The notes: generated by a model from the letters alone, not told the origin. 64,000 bases of DNA from CAZYTM01 sp964649725 (GCA_964649725.1 CAZYTM010000001.1:496001-560000); one strand, 5' to 3'; shown: positions 53,714 to 62,687, counted from the stretch's first letter. A program made the numbers and translations.

Positions 53714-56089
53714 TTAAAACCCAGCGTAGAGCAACGTCTGCAACTCATTCACCGCTTCCCGCAACTTTTCCGCCCCGCCAAAATATCCGGCAATCTCGAT
53801 CACATTCCCACGCTCAGATATTGGTGGTACCTTCAAAATGTCAGGCACGACGAATTGTGCCGTACCGTGCTGGGCGTATTTCTCCAGCAGTTCTTCGAGT
53901 ATAGCCCGTGCCTCGGGGCTGAAATGATCGAAGAAATCTTTCCGGTCGTGTTTCAGACGTTCAGCCCGCTCGCGGCGGGTCCGTAAGGGAGCATTGAAGG
54001 CAAGATGGCAGAGCAGGTCAAACGGATCGGCTTCCGGCTGACCGACAGAATCTGCCAAATCATTGAAGTTGATTCCCCGCTCTTCCAGCTGTTGGATCAC
54101 CTCGGCCCTTTCCTTGGGATTGGCCCACTGTTCTCGCATTCGAATGGCACCAGGAAACAATGTTCGTACCTTGTCGGCGGCATAGTCGCTGTATTTGACG
54201 ACGCGCAGCTGCTTGCCGTCAGGATCGAGTTCGTAAACCAGGTGGGCGACAATGGCGACCTGTCCGCCATCGACAAAGTACTTGCGGGGTTCTTTTGCGC
54301 CGTCATCAATGACCACTCCCGCCGTGCCGTAGTCATCCTGAACGCCGCCATCTTCCACAACGGGAGTTTCCTCGATGATGGTCATTTCGTAGGTAGCACC
54401 GGCCATATCGATCTTCTCTTCACTGACCAGGGCCGGATCGCCGTCGAAATCCTTGTCGGCAAAGAGGCGCGTGGCGCTGCCGGTATAGTCGAGGATATTG
54501 AACCAGAGCTTGCCGTAATCATCCCGGACCCTGGTTCCCCGGCCGATGATCTGCTTGAATTCTGACATCGAACCGACAACGCGCGCAAGAACCACATTCT
54601 TACAGGTAGGGGCATCAACGCCGGTGGTCAGCATCTGTGAGGTGGTAAGAATAGCCGGGGTTTCGGTCTCCAGCTCCTGGAACCTTCCCAGATGGCCGCG
54701 TCCTATGTCCCCTTCGTTGGAGGTCACCCGGCAGACGTAATCAGGATAACGACTGGCAAGATCCTGATTGAGGTTGGTCAGTGCCCGCCGCATTTCATCG
54801 GCATGGTCCTGATCAACACAGAAGACAATGGTTTTCGCGAACCGGTCGTTTTTGGCCATGAAATCAGTCAGGTGCCGGGCAATGGCCTCGGTACGGGCCT
54901 TCAGGGCGACAACCCGCTCGAAGTCCTTTGTCTGATACTCTTCGTCGGGGATCTCCCGGCCGTAGCGATCCAACTCACCCTTGCTGGGACGCCAACCGGC
55001 TGCGTCATAGTCAGTGATGACGCGATGCACCCGATAGGGCGCCAGAAAACCGTCATCGATCCCTTGGCGCAGACTGTACTGGTAAACCGGATTGCCAAAG
55101 TATAGGTAGGTATCCCGGTTATCTTCCCGAAGTGGTGTTGCGGTCATTCCCAGCTGGAATGCCGGAGAGAAGTATTCCAGAATCTCCCGCCAGTTGCTAC
55201 TGTCACGGGAACTTCCCCGGTGGCATTCGTCAACGATGATCAGGTCGAAGAAGTCCGGTTTATAATCCTTGTAGAGTCCCGGTCGCCGTTCATCCTTGGC
55301 CAGCGATTGGTAGATGGCAAAGTACATCTCCCGGCTCTTGTTGGCCTCACCATTCTCAATCTTCCAGCGGGCATCGCCAAATGGGGCAAATATCTTGTCC
55401 TTGGGGTCATCAACCAGGATATTCCGGTCGGCAAGATAGAGGATCTTGGGGCGGCGGTGTTCGCCGGTGGCGTTCCAGCGAGCGCTCCAGAGTTTCCAGC
55501 AGATCTGGAAGGCCACAACCGTCTTGCCGGTGCCGGTGGCCATGGTAAGCAGAACTCGTTTCTTCCCCTGCACAACACTCTGGACAACTCGATTGATGGC
55601 GATTTCCTGGTAATAGCGGGGACTCTTGCCGCTGTGGTGGTAGTACGGGGTGAGAAGACGCTGGCTATCGTCAGAAGAGATGTCCTGTACCTGCTGCAGC
55701 CGCTGCCATAGTTCCGATGGTGTCGGGAATTTCGGCAGTATCCGTTCCTGGCCGGTCAGGTAGTCGAATTCGATGATTTCTATACCGTTAGTGGCATAGG
55801 CAAACTTGATCCCCAGAATCTCGGCGTATTCTTTGGCCTGTTGCAGACCGTCGCCGGCAGACATGCAATCCGGTTTGGCCTCGACAACGGCAATGAGATA
55901 ATCGCGGGTATAGCGAAGCAGATAGTCGGCCCGCTTCTGAGGACGGCGCTTGACCTTGTTACCGGTGAGAACAATCCGGCCATCGGTAAAGGTCACCTGC
56001 TCGTTGATCCGATGGGACTCGTTGTCCCAACCTGCATCAACCAGCTTCGGCAGCACTAATTTTCGGCAGGTGTCAGCTTCATTGCTCAT
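53714..56089 (-). CDS. hsdR: Type I restriction endonuclease subunit HsdR
   Basis: The motor and nuclease of the type I complex, 791 residues, EcoEI-like. The N-terminal nuclease shows RADYLLRYTRDYLIAVVEAKPD split over residues 53-74 (Asp, and Glu-Ala-Lys). The superfamily 2 helicase has MATGTGKTVVAFQ, VDECHRGSS, GMTATP and IIGRGTRV. It is the first gene of the reverse run, and its upstream region carries an unusual array of dyad repeats. It needs HsdM and HsdS, encoded downstream after four other genes. Confidence 0.96.
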   Translation of the reverse strand: MSNEADTCRKLVLPKLVDAGWDNESHRINEQVTFTDGRIVLTGNKVKRRPQKRADYLLRYTRDYLIAVVEAKPDCMSAGDGLQQAKEYAEILGIKFAYATNGIEIIEFDYLTGQERILPKFPTPSELWQRLQQVQDISSDDSQRLLTPYYHHSGKSPRYYQEIAINRVVQSVVQGKKRVLLTMATGTGKTVVAFQICWKLWSARWNATGEHRRPKILYLADRNILVDDPKDKIFAPFGDARWKIENGEANKSREMYFAIYQSLAKDERRPGLYKDYKPDFFDLIIVDECHRGSSRDSSNWREILEYFSPAFQLGMTATPLREDNRDTYLYFGNPVYQYSLRQGIDDGFLAPYRVHRVITDYDAAGWRPSKGELDRYGREIPDEEYQTKDFERVVALKARTEAIARHLTDFMAKNDRFAKTIVFCVDQDHADEMRRALTNLNQDLASRYPDYVCRVTSNEGDIGRGHLGRFQELETETPAILTTSQMLTTGVDAPTCKNVVLARVVGSMSEFKQIIGRGTRVRDDYGKLWFNILDYTGSATRLFADKDFDGDPALVSEEKIDMAGATYEMTIIEETPVVEDGGVQDDYGTAGVVIDDGAKEPRKYFVDGGQVAIVAHLVYELDPDGKQLRVVKYSDYAADKVRTLFPGAIRMREQWANPKERAEVIQQLEERGINFNDLADSVGQPEADPFDLLCHLAFNAPLRTRRERAERLKHDRKDFFDHFSPEARAILEELLEKYAQHGTAQFVVPDILKVPPISERGNVIEIAGYFGGAEKLREAVNELQTLLYAGF

Positions 56090-56886
56090 AGACGCGCCTA
56101 TTTTGCAGCTTTTGCTGCAGGGCCTAACGGTAGAATTCAGCTGGTTTGTATCTCCAGTCCTTATTTAGTTTATTTATAGCGCACGTGCAAGTAATTTATG
56201 GCTAAAATTCAAAATTTTTAACACTTCTTGCCGGCTCAATAACTACGTTGTTGGCGAATGTTATTTGGAGTGATCCAACGGGAACATTTCAACGTCAATT
56301 GAGGTGTGATTTCTGACGATCGCAAATATCGAAAAATCATGACTTTAGGCCATCTGATTGTATCATTTTATGCCGTCTTAAAGGGAACATTTGCTGTATA
56401 TCAAGTAACTGCGTTACTTGACGAACGACACGAGAACTCGCCCAAACACTGTTCTGTTAATTTTTTGCGAAAACACCCCAAAATGGGGCACATTTGCTCG
56501 TATTTAAATAACTCCGTTATTTATGAATGACAGGATGGATGATTAGAACCCATGAAAATCGAGATTTTAATTTAAATGACTAATGTTGAAAAATATCGCA
56601 AATGGTGAGGCTTTTTTAACTGCCTAAAGCTGTTTATTAACATTTTCTTGGTGTGCGCTAGCTGTATAGAAATTGTCGGTTTAAATTGCCATCATTTCCG
56701 TTATGTCCTGCTCGTAAAATAATTCCTAAATTTTTATCCTCCGTCAGAGAGTGGCTTCGCTACTGCCCATCATTTATTTTTCAAATTTCGAACAAATTTT
56801 TCTTGCGTGCTACGTATTATATACAGGAGTCGTGCGTAGGGGAGAATATTAGCGGACAAACAGCCATTAACCATAGAGGGGGAGCC
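56090..56886. other. Divergent intergenic region with hairpins
   Basis: About 800 bp without a convincing gene, A+T-rich. It separates hsdR from the coiled-coil gene and should hold both promoters. It contains a 6-bp stem TGCAGC-TTTT-GCTGCA (56104-56119), three diverged dyad repeats (listed separately) and a CCCC-AAAAT-GGGG hairpin (56476-56488). Confidence 0.6.
56221..56531 (+). repeat. Three diverged dyad repeats, core TAACTNCGTT
   Basis: Each unit reads ACAYTT-N13-TAACTNCGTT-N6/7-GAAYG. The cores lie at 56240-56249, 56406-56415 and 56509-56518. Each core is the centre of a dyad with a 3-nt spacer: TCAATAAC/GTTGTTGG, CAAGTAAC/GTTACTTG and TAAATAAC/GTTATTTA. The arms differ between copies, but the changes are paired, so the symmetry is kept. 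The last two centres are 103 bp apart. They could be operators for a dimeric protein, iterons or structured RNA. Confidence 0.7.
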
Positions 56887-57843
56887 ATGCGTAACCGGAT
56901 TCAGTTTGAGAATGTTCTGAAAGCAGTCAAATATTGTATCGATACCCTGGAATGTAAGCCTACCCGGGCGAAAATTATGGGGCTGTTGAGACTGGAGGAG
57001 TATGGCGGGGTAGGTGGCGATCCTGAGAACGTGGGCAGGATGATCGACACAATACTGGTAGGACTTGTTGTTGATGACCTGCTGATACAGGCTCTACCTG
57101 TCATACCGACTGTACAGGGAGTAATTTCGGCGCTCCGTCAGAGGCGGTTTGGCAATGGCACCCTCAACGATGCAGAGAAGGTGGCTGCAATTTTGCCGGA
57201 TATTCTCGCCAAACGTAACATTCCATCTAATGCGGTGCAGGTAAGCGTGTGTGATGAAGCGGCGCCTAATCTGCCAGCTATATTTAACAGCCAAGTGGTT
57301 CAACTGGCGCAGCAGATACAGGACAAACTGCAGCATTACAGTGTGCTCCTGAGTAAAAGCCTGGCTGATCACGACTGCGAGGCACGACTAAATGCCGACT
57401 TAATCATAGGTAACATTCGTAGAGACTCGGAGATCACGAATGCAGCTAACAGGGCCGAGGCGGAGGATGCTCTTTCTGGCCTGTCGGCTTGCATCGAACG
57501 CATAAAATTTCTGGAGACTGAAGCAGCAGCCGCCAAAAATGAGGTCTCGGAGGCCACAGGTAAAAATGCATTTCTTCTGTCGGAAAATGAAGCATCGACC
57601 CGGCGCATCGAGGCACTAACGGCGGAGGTTACGCGCGAGCGCAGTCGGGCTGACAGGCTGGAGGCCAGCATCGATCTTATCACTGCCGACAAAGCAACGG
57701 CAGCGGGTATCATTGTCGAACTTCGTGAACAGCTGACTGCCGAGCGCAGTCGTGCCGATCGGGCCGAGGGGCAACTAGCCGCAACTAAGCCCAGACTTAG
57801 AAATGGTGGCAAAAAACTGGCTATTAGCAATAATGATAGCTAA
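56887..57843 (+). CDS. Putative DNA-binding coiled-coil protein, KfrA-like
   Basis: A 318-residue protein. Residues 1-60 resemble a helix-turn-helix domain (VLKAVKYCIDTLECKPTRAKI). The last 150 residues form a long Ala/Glu/Arg coiled coil with two near-repeats, ERSRADRLEA and ERSRADRAEG. A DNA-binding head with a coiled-coil tail recalls KfrA-type plasmid proteins, but I cannot confirm homology. The ATG follows AGAGGGGGAG; the frame extends upstream to 56686 without a ribosome site. Its upstream region holds the dyad repeats, which it may bind. Confidence 0.6.
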   Translation: MRNRIQFENVLKAVKYCIDTLECKPTRAKIMGLLRLEEYGGVGGDPENVGRMIDTILVGLVVDDLLIQALPVIPTVQGVISALRQRRFGNGTLNDAEKVAAILPDILAKRNIPSNAVQVSVCDEAAPNLPAIFNSQVVQLAQQIQDKLQHYSVLLSKSLADHDCEARLNADLIIGNIRRDSEITNAANRAEAEDALSGLSACIERIKFLETEAAAAKNEVSEATGKNAFLLSENEASTRRIEALTAEVTRERSRADRLEASIDLITADKATAAGIIVELREQLTAERSRADRAEGQLAATKPRLRNGGKKLAISNNDS

Positions 57844-58155
57844 TAGCTAATGATAGCTATCAATATCGAAATTCGTTCTGCGGCGTTTGGTACCATTAAT
57901 TCCCGGGGATATGTGGCTGAAGACTGAAGAGCAGATGGCAATTCTCAGGGTTTGACGTTATGCACTCTGTTTAAATAAAAGACTGGATTTTTATCTGGAA
58001 TGCAGAAGCAATCTAGAGACTATAGGTGACAAATGGCCCCATATGGGGCCATTTGCATTTAGTTCATTGATATATTTTGAGGTGCCGGTAAAAGGAGGGT
58101 GTAACGAAAGATATGGGTGCCGGGGTGAGTGAACTGGGATAATTTGAGGCGCTAG
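57844..58155. other. Intergenic region with short direct repeats
   Basis: About 310 bp without a gene. AATGATAGCTA occurs twice across the stop of the coiled-coil gene (57830-57861), and GGTGCCGG twice (58081 and 58116). A perfect palindrome is listed separately. Confidence 0.5.
58030..58055. repeat. Perfect 26-bp palindrome
   Basis: CAAATGGCCCCAT followed by its exact reverse complement. No T tract follows on the plus strand, so a terminator is possible but not typical. The GGCCCC core resembles the hairpin at 61543-61566. It could be a protein-binding site. Confidence 0.8.
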
Positions 58156-58494
58156 CTATTTTTCCTTGGAGGAGTGAGCGGTTATCTTCAAGATGCTTTC
58201 TCTGATATCCTTGCTTGAAATGGCGCGGTAGGAGTCAAGCAGCAATTTTTCCGAGACCGCCAAGGCGGAATAATCATCATCTATTGTGAAAAACGCCTGC
58301 ACCGGCACAGAGAGCACTTGGGCGAGTTGTTGTAGCCTGTCGGTATTGAGCTTGCTGGCGCCGCTTTCATATTTCTGTATCTGCTGCGGTGTTACACCTA
58401 TCCGTTCGGCCAGTTTCTCCTGGGTGAAGCCGGCCTTCTGGCGCATACTCCTCAATCTCCAACCTATCTCTTTGCTATTCAATAGCTTTTCCAT
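58156..58494 (-). CDS. XRE-family helix-turn-helix regulator
   Basis: A 112-residue Cro/CI-like repressor. The helix-turn-helix is at residues 10-65: LRSMRQKAGFTQEKLAERIG, followed by VTPQQIQKYESGASKL. The C-terminal third is charged and may dimerise. The ATG at 58494 follows GAGGAG closely; upstream extension to 58530 is possible. It is divergent from the NHL lipoprotein gene and may control it or nearby mobile genes. Confidence 0.88.
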   Translation of the reverse strand: MEKLLNSKEIGWRLRSMRQKAGFTQEKLAERIGVTPQQIQKYESGASKLNTDRLQQLAQVLSVPVQAFFTIDDDYSALAVSEKLLLDSYRAISSKDIRESILKITAHSSKEK

Positions 58495-58675
58495 GCTCCT
58501 CACCGCCTGACATAGAATACATTCAAGCATTGAGATGGAACATGGAATGATAGTTTAATTCAATACAACTATTAGTTGATTTTTATTTAACTTTTCTATA
58601 AAATGCACAACGTTTTCCATTTGAATCGATAAAAAGAATTATTTAATCACCATTTTATTCGGGAGGAACTTTTTG

Positions 58676-60568
58676 ATGAGACGACTGATGCTCTGCATGT
58701 CCCAGATCATGCTGCTATTAACACTCGCCGCCTGCGGTGGCGGTAGCGGCGGAGGTGCTACCACACCTAACGTCACAACCCCCTCACCGGCAGCAGCTAT
58801 CACCACCAATGAACTGGCAGGCAAAACTGTTTATGTGGCAACTCCACCTCCCGGTAATGCCTTTGGTACCTACAATGCCATGATGTTTAATGCGGACGGC
58901 ACGATGACTGAAGCTTTGAACCTCACATCAACCAGTCTTTCATCGGCAAGTTCCGTATTGACGGGGACATATTCTATTGACAGCAATGGAGTATTAACAA
59001 TCACTCTAACAGGAAAAACACCCGAAACATACTGGAAAGTATCTTCCTCTCTCGACAGTAATGGCGCTTACGATGTTAAGTCAGGTTCGGTGACAGCCAA
59101 GTGGTTCTTCAATCAAACGAACGGTGCTTCACAAGCACGTTCCTACGCTACTGGGAACACTATACCAGCACCAGCAACTGAGACGGCACCTGGCTATATG
59201 GTTACAACCTTTGCCGGCACAGCAGGTTTGAGCGGCAGCACAAATGCAACGGGTATTGCAGCTCGTTTTAGCAATCCGGGTGATATTGTCAATGATGGCA
59301 CTAACCTATATGTTTCGGATGTTCATAATAATACTATACGCAAAATTGTCATAGCTACTGGCGCGGTCTCAACGTTTGCTGGTACTACAGGAGTTGCCGG
59401 AACAGCCGATGGTATTGGGGCGGCGGCACGCTTTAATTACCCATCCTGCATTTATACTGATGGCACCAATCTTTTTGTTTCGGATACTAACAATCATACA
59501 ATCCGTAAGATAATTATCGCGACTGGAGCAGTTACCACGCTTGCTGGTACTGCAGGCATTCCCGGTTCTATTGATGGCACTGGCACAGCAGCACGTTTAA
59601 ATTATCCAGCAGGATTAGCATCAGATGGGTCTAATTTATATTTGGCTGACAGTTCAAATCACACCATCCGGAAGATAGTCATTGCTTCCGGTCAGGTGAC
59701 AACCTTCGCCGGGTCCGCAGGCATTTCCGGATCAACTGACAGTAATGGTACGGCCGCTCGTTTTAATACTCCATCAGCTATAACGTGTGATGGCACAAAT
59801 CTCTATGTTACAGATTGGAAAAACCACCTGATACGTAAAATCGTTATTGCGACCGGCGCTGTTAGCACGATTGCTGGGCAAACGGGCATAACTGGTGCAA
59901 GCGATGGCATTGGTACGGCAGCCACCTTTAAATATCCGAATGGTATTGTATTTAATGGCGGCAATCTATTTATTGCAGAGAGTCAATTTCCTAGTGGCAA
60001 TAATACAATTAGAAAGCTTGAACTCGCTACCGGTTCAGTTACCACAATCGCCGGCGCGGCTGGAATTTCCGGCTCGACAGATGGAGTTGGAAGCGATGCG
60101 CGATTCTATTTCCCCCGCGGTTTAACTTTTGTTGGTGTAAATATTTATGTGACTGATAACGGAAATGACACAATCAGGATGCTGACCCCAACTAGGAGCG
60201 GTTTTGTGACAGCGGATTTTTCCGGCAAGACATTCTATTCTGTCAACAGCTCAGGCGGTTATCAGCAGGTAGTTTTTGATGCCAACGGCACAGTCAGCAT
60301 GAGTGCTGTCGTCACAAACGGGGTGCAGCCAGGAGCAGTTTCTCCTGCCGGAACCTGGAGCGTAACAAATGGTACACTTGCCATCACCAATGGTCAAACC
60401 ACTACCTACAGCTATCTGAGTGATGTGAATACACAGTTCCTCAAATATTGGCGAACCCAGACTGGCAGTGGAGCAAAAGTGGGCTGGTGTTACGACCCAG
60501 ATCCAAATAAGAGCTTGCCTCAGGCAATGGCTTTGGGAACTTTTGTCAAGCTGGGGGGGCCGATATAA
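58676..60568 (+). CDS. NHL-repeat lipoprotein (six-bladed propeller)
   Basis: A 630-residue surface lipoprotein. Signal peptide with lipobox TLAAC (C20), then a Gly/Ser/Thr linker. Residues about 180-510 hold six repeats of about 55 residues, each with AGxxGxxGxxDGxGxAARF and a later NTIRKI, as in NHL propellers. Before and after the propeller lie two similar beta domains (GKTVYVA..., GKTFYSV...). The ATG follows GGGAGGAAC. It may bind a ligand or another surface protein; the target is unknown. Confidence 0.85.
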   Translation: MRRLMLCMSQIMLLLTLAACGGGSGGGATTPNVTTPSPAAAITTNELAGKTVYVATPPPGNAFGTYNAMMFNADGTMTEALNLTSTSLSSASSVLTGTYSIDSNGVLTITLTGKTPETYWKVSSSLDSNGAYDVKSGSVTAKWFFNQTNGASQARSYATGNTIPAPATETAPGYMVTTFAGTAGLSGSTNATGIAARFSNPGDIVNDGTNLYVSDVHNNTIRKIVIATGAVSTFAGTTGVAGTADGIGAAARFNYPSCIYTDGTNLFVSDTNNHTIRKIIIATGAVTTLAGTAGIPGSIDGTGTAARLNYPAGLASDGSNLYLADSSNHTIRKIVIASGQVTTFAGSAGISGSTDSNGTAARFNTPSAITCDGTNLYVTDWKNHLIRKIVIATGAVSTIAGQTGITGASDGIGTAATFKYPNGIVFNGGNLFIAESQFPSGNNTIRKLELATGSVTTIAGAAGISGSTDGVGSDARFYFPRGLTFVGVNIYVTDNGNDTIRMLTPTRSGFVTADFSGKTFYSVNSSGGYQQVVFDANGTVSMSAVVTNGVQPGAVSPAGTWSVTNGTLAITNGQTTTYSYLSDVNTQFLKYWRTQTGSGAKVGWCYDPDPNKSLPQAMALGTFVKLGGPI

Positions 60569-60724
60569 AATATTTTCAATTACAGAATATATCCATTTCA
60601 ACTAGCTGTAACTATTATCAGAAGTAATGAGTTGAAATAAGAATTGCGTAACCATTATTCAACAACCGCCCGGCTGGTTACAGAGTGCCGGCTCGCGGAA
60701 TAATACAATCAGGAGAATCGTTGC

Positions 60725-61402
60725 ATGAAAAAGATAATCATGTTGGTGTCGTGCATCATTTTGTCGGCCTGTTCCGCGCCCAAAAGCTACATGATGCAGC
60801 CTGAATTCAGTGAGACTGCGAACCGGGTGAAGAAAATCGGGGTGACAGTACCGAAAGCTACTGTCATGGAACTCGGCTTCGGCGGTTCCAAAACATTGGA
60901 CGAGGAGGCTTCGCAGGCAGCATTGAAGGTGATTGAGCAGGGGGTGCTCGAAGGACTGCAGAAAAGCGGTATGGAAGCGAAACTGCTTGAACAGCAGAAT
61001 GACCTGCTCATATTCCAGAAGGGGTATCAGCCCCTGTCAAGAGAGATGCGGGCCCATTTCCCTGGGGCAAGGAGAGTACCGACCGTCCCGAGCCGGATCG
61101 AAAATTTTTCTGAAGTGCTGAAGAACAACAATGTTGACTGTGTCTTGGCAATCGAGGGTCTAGAACATGTATCCAGCGCCGGACGTAAGGCGGCCCAGGT
61201 AGTGACAGCAGTGCTGTTCGGTGCCACTAGCAGGGGGATGACTTACCTGAATTACAATCTCTTCTGCGGCGCTGACGGGAAACCGATGTTTACCGACCTG
61301 CGGGCCGGCTCGCATTTCTCCATATCGAGCAGCAGTGATGTCTCGGGTCTGGTCAACGACATCACGGAAAAGATGTTTAAGGTAGCCAAAAAGAAGGAAT
61401 GA
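60725..61402 (+). CDS. Putative lipoprotein of unknown function
   Basis: A 225-residue protein with a type II signal peptide (MKKIIMLVSCIILSAC, C16). The mature part has an alpha/beta pattern (VDCVLAIEGLEHV) and a Ser-rich C-terminal stretch. I do not recognise a family. It lies 157 bp after the NHL lipoprotein on the same strand and may be co-expressed. Confidence 0.75.
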   Translation: MKKIIMLVSCIILSACSAPKSYMMQPEFSETANRVKKIGVTVPKATVMELGFGGSKTLDEEASQAALKVIEQGVLEGLQKSGMEAKLLEQQNDLLIFQKGYQPLSREMRAHFPGARRVPTVPSRIENFSEVLKNNNVDCVLAIEGLEHVSSAGRKAAQVVTAVLFGATSRGMTYLNYNLFCGADGKPMFTDLRAGSHFSISSSSDVSGLVNDITEKMFKVAKKKE

Positions 61403-61504
61403 TTCTTTATAAATGGAGTAACTACATAAACACATTACCAATTAACTTATAAATGCGTATTGTGCGCCCAGAATTAGAAGTAATCATATCCTGTCCCAAA
61501 TAGA

Positions 61505-61530
61505 AAACCCCACCTGAAAAGACGGGGTTT
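61505..61530 (+). terminator. First hairpin of a tandem terminator
   Basis: AAACCCC paired with GGGGTTT around a 12-nt loop, 100 bp after the lipoprotein stop. Confidence 0.6.
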
Positions 61531-61542
61531 AGCAGCAGACTG

Positions 61543-61567
61543 AAAGGCCCCATTTTGGGGCCTTTTC
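61543..61567. terminator. Second hairpin, shared terminator
   Basis: AAAGGCCCC-ATTTT-GGGGCCTTT followed by a short T run. It lies between the lipoprotein and the convergent 67-residue gene and may serve both. Confidence 0.75.
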
Positions 61568-61580
61568 AATTATTGCAATG

Positions 61581-61784
61581 TTAGGCAGCCGGTTGGGGGT
61601 GATAATCTAATACTGTTCGGTGCAGGTAGATTATCGTCACAACAGCATACACGAGAAATGTTGCAACGCCGATTGGGATAGCGGGGCGGATGTGCAGCAG
61701 GTGCAGGATATGGAATGTTGTGACCATCGTCAATTCGGCGATTGCTGCAAACAGCGCGTAGTAATGGTGCAGTTTGTTAGTCAT
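61581..61784 (-). CDS. Small two-helix membrane protein
   Basis: A 67-residue protein with two hydrophobic segments (about 8-30 and 36-55) and a His-rich start. GGAGAG precedes the ATG, and the gene overlaps the end of the 231-residue gene by 4 bp. Last gene of a three-gene coupled unit. No family recognised. Confidence 0.65.
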   Translation of the reverse strand: MTNKLHHYYALFAAIAELTMVTTFHILHLLHIRPAIPIGVATFLVYAVVTIIYLHRTVLDYHPQPAA

Positions 61785-62476
61785 GATCTCTCCTCGCCAG
61801 GGTCCTGGCCTCGTTTGATTGCCACCTCGGTAGCCGCGTTATTTGAGGTGCAATTGATGAGATTCAGCAGATTTTTTCTGTTCAAATTGAACAGCGCTAG
61901 AATTTCTACTGCAGTCTGATGATCAAATAATTCCTGCAACCGGTTGATATTCAGCTCCCTGGCAGGAATAAAAATAATCCTGTCCGCTACTGTTGGTGGC
62001 ACTGCCTTGGCAAGGGGACGTTTGTGGAGACTCACCCCGTTCGATAGTATACAAACTGCTATTGACCGTCGCCGCCGTACTAGCTCAGGGGAGCTGGTAC
62101 CCACGTCTCTCGCCAACACTAATGATCTGTCGGCCAGTTCAAACAGTCTCCATCTACCATCCGTTACGTTCCTATTCCGGTTGTGAGCATGCCAGGTTTT
62201 ACATGATTTCAGAATCTCTCTAGCAACCTGCTCATCGTTGAATAGAGGGCCTAACTCCGTGAACGATATTGCATTGCTGTATAGATGGTAAAATGGTTCT
62301 ATCCCCTGTGTATTACGTTCTAGCAATGACATATCGAACAGTTTGATCCCATCCTCACAAATTGCCACGATGGCGTTACAGTCTGTACGCCAGGAGAAGC
62401 GGCGCCGGTTTATGGTTGCTTGTCGAATCAGGTGTGTGGAACCGTTTATCCTCATTTCTACCCATTGAGTAGTCAT
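61781..62476 (-). CDS. Hypothetical protein, 231 residues
   Basis: No known domain is recognised. The protein is soluble, basic and mixed alpha/beta, with FSWRTDCNAIVAICEDGIKL near the start, an LVRRRRS cluster in the middle and a helical C-terminus. Both ends overlap neighbours by 4 bp or less: its ATG overlaps the stop of a 28-residue peptide gene as ATGA, and its stop overlaps the 67-residue membrane protein gene. This argues for a real, co-translated unit. Confidence 0.6.
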   Translation of the reverse strand: MTTQWVEMRINGSTHLIRQATINRRRFSWRTDCNAIVAICEDGIKLFDMSLLERNTQGIEPFYHLYSNAISFTELGPLFNDEQVAREILKSCKTWHAHNRNRNVTDGRWRLFELADRSLVLARDVGTSSPELVRRRRSIAVCILSNGVSLHKRPLAKAVPPTVADRIIFIPARELNINRLQELFDHQTAVEILALFNLNRKNLLNLINCTSNNAATEVAIKRGQDPGEERS

Positions 62477-62559
62477 CTAGAGTTCGCCCTCCAGATGCAG
62501 ATAATCAACGAAGACGCACAGGTAATGTAGCCCGCTAAAAAGCCGAACCAAAAGACCAT
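62473..62559 (-). CDS. 28-residue membrane peptide (small ORF)
   Basis: A small gene that begins with ATG 6 nt after a strong AGAGGAG and encodes MVFWFGFLAGY, then a hydrophobic stretch with two Cys and a basic end (RANSR). It would form a single membrane helix. Its TGA overlaps the ATG of the next gene, so it may act as a coupled leader or as a partner of the 231- and 67-residue proteins. Confidence 0.55.
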   Translation of the reverse strand: MVFWFGFLAGYITCASSLIICIWRANSR

Positions 62560-62687
62560 TTATAACTCCTCTTGTTAATTATTATGTCTGTTGATCTAGA
62601 AACGCCGCGCCGTTGCGCGTAACCTGCCAAGGTACAAATGCAGTGCTGCGTTGGTTGATAAAATGAATGGATGCTGTAATTGAGGGA

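Noticed and set aside
56141..56160. Right attachment site matching the tRNA-Ala 3' end
   Set aside because: Only the 7-nt ATCTCCA is shared, which is expected by chance.
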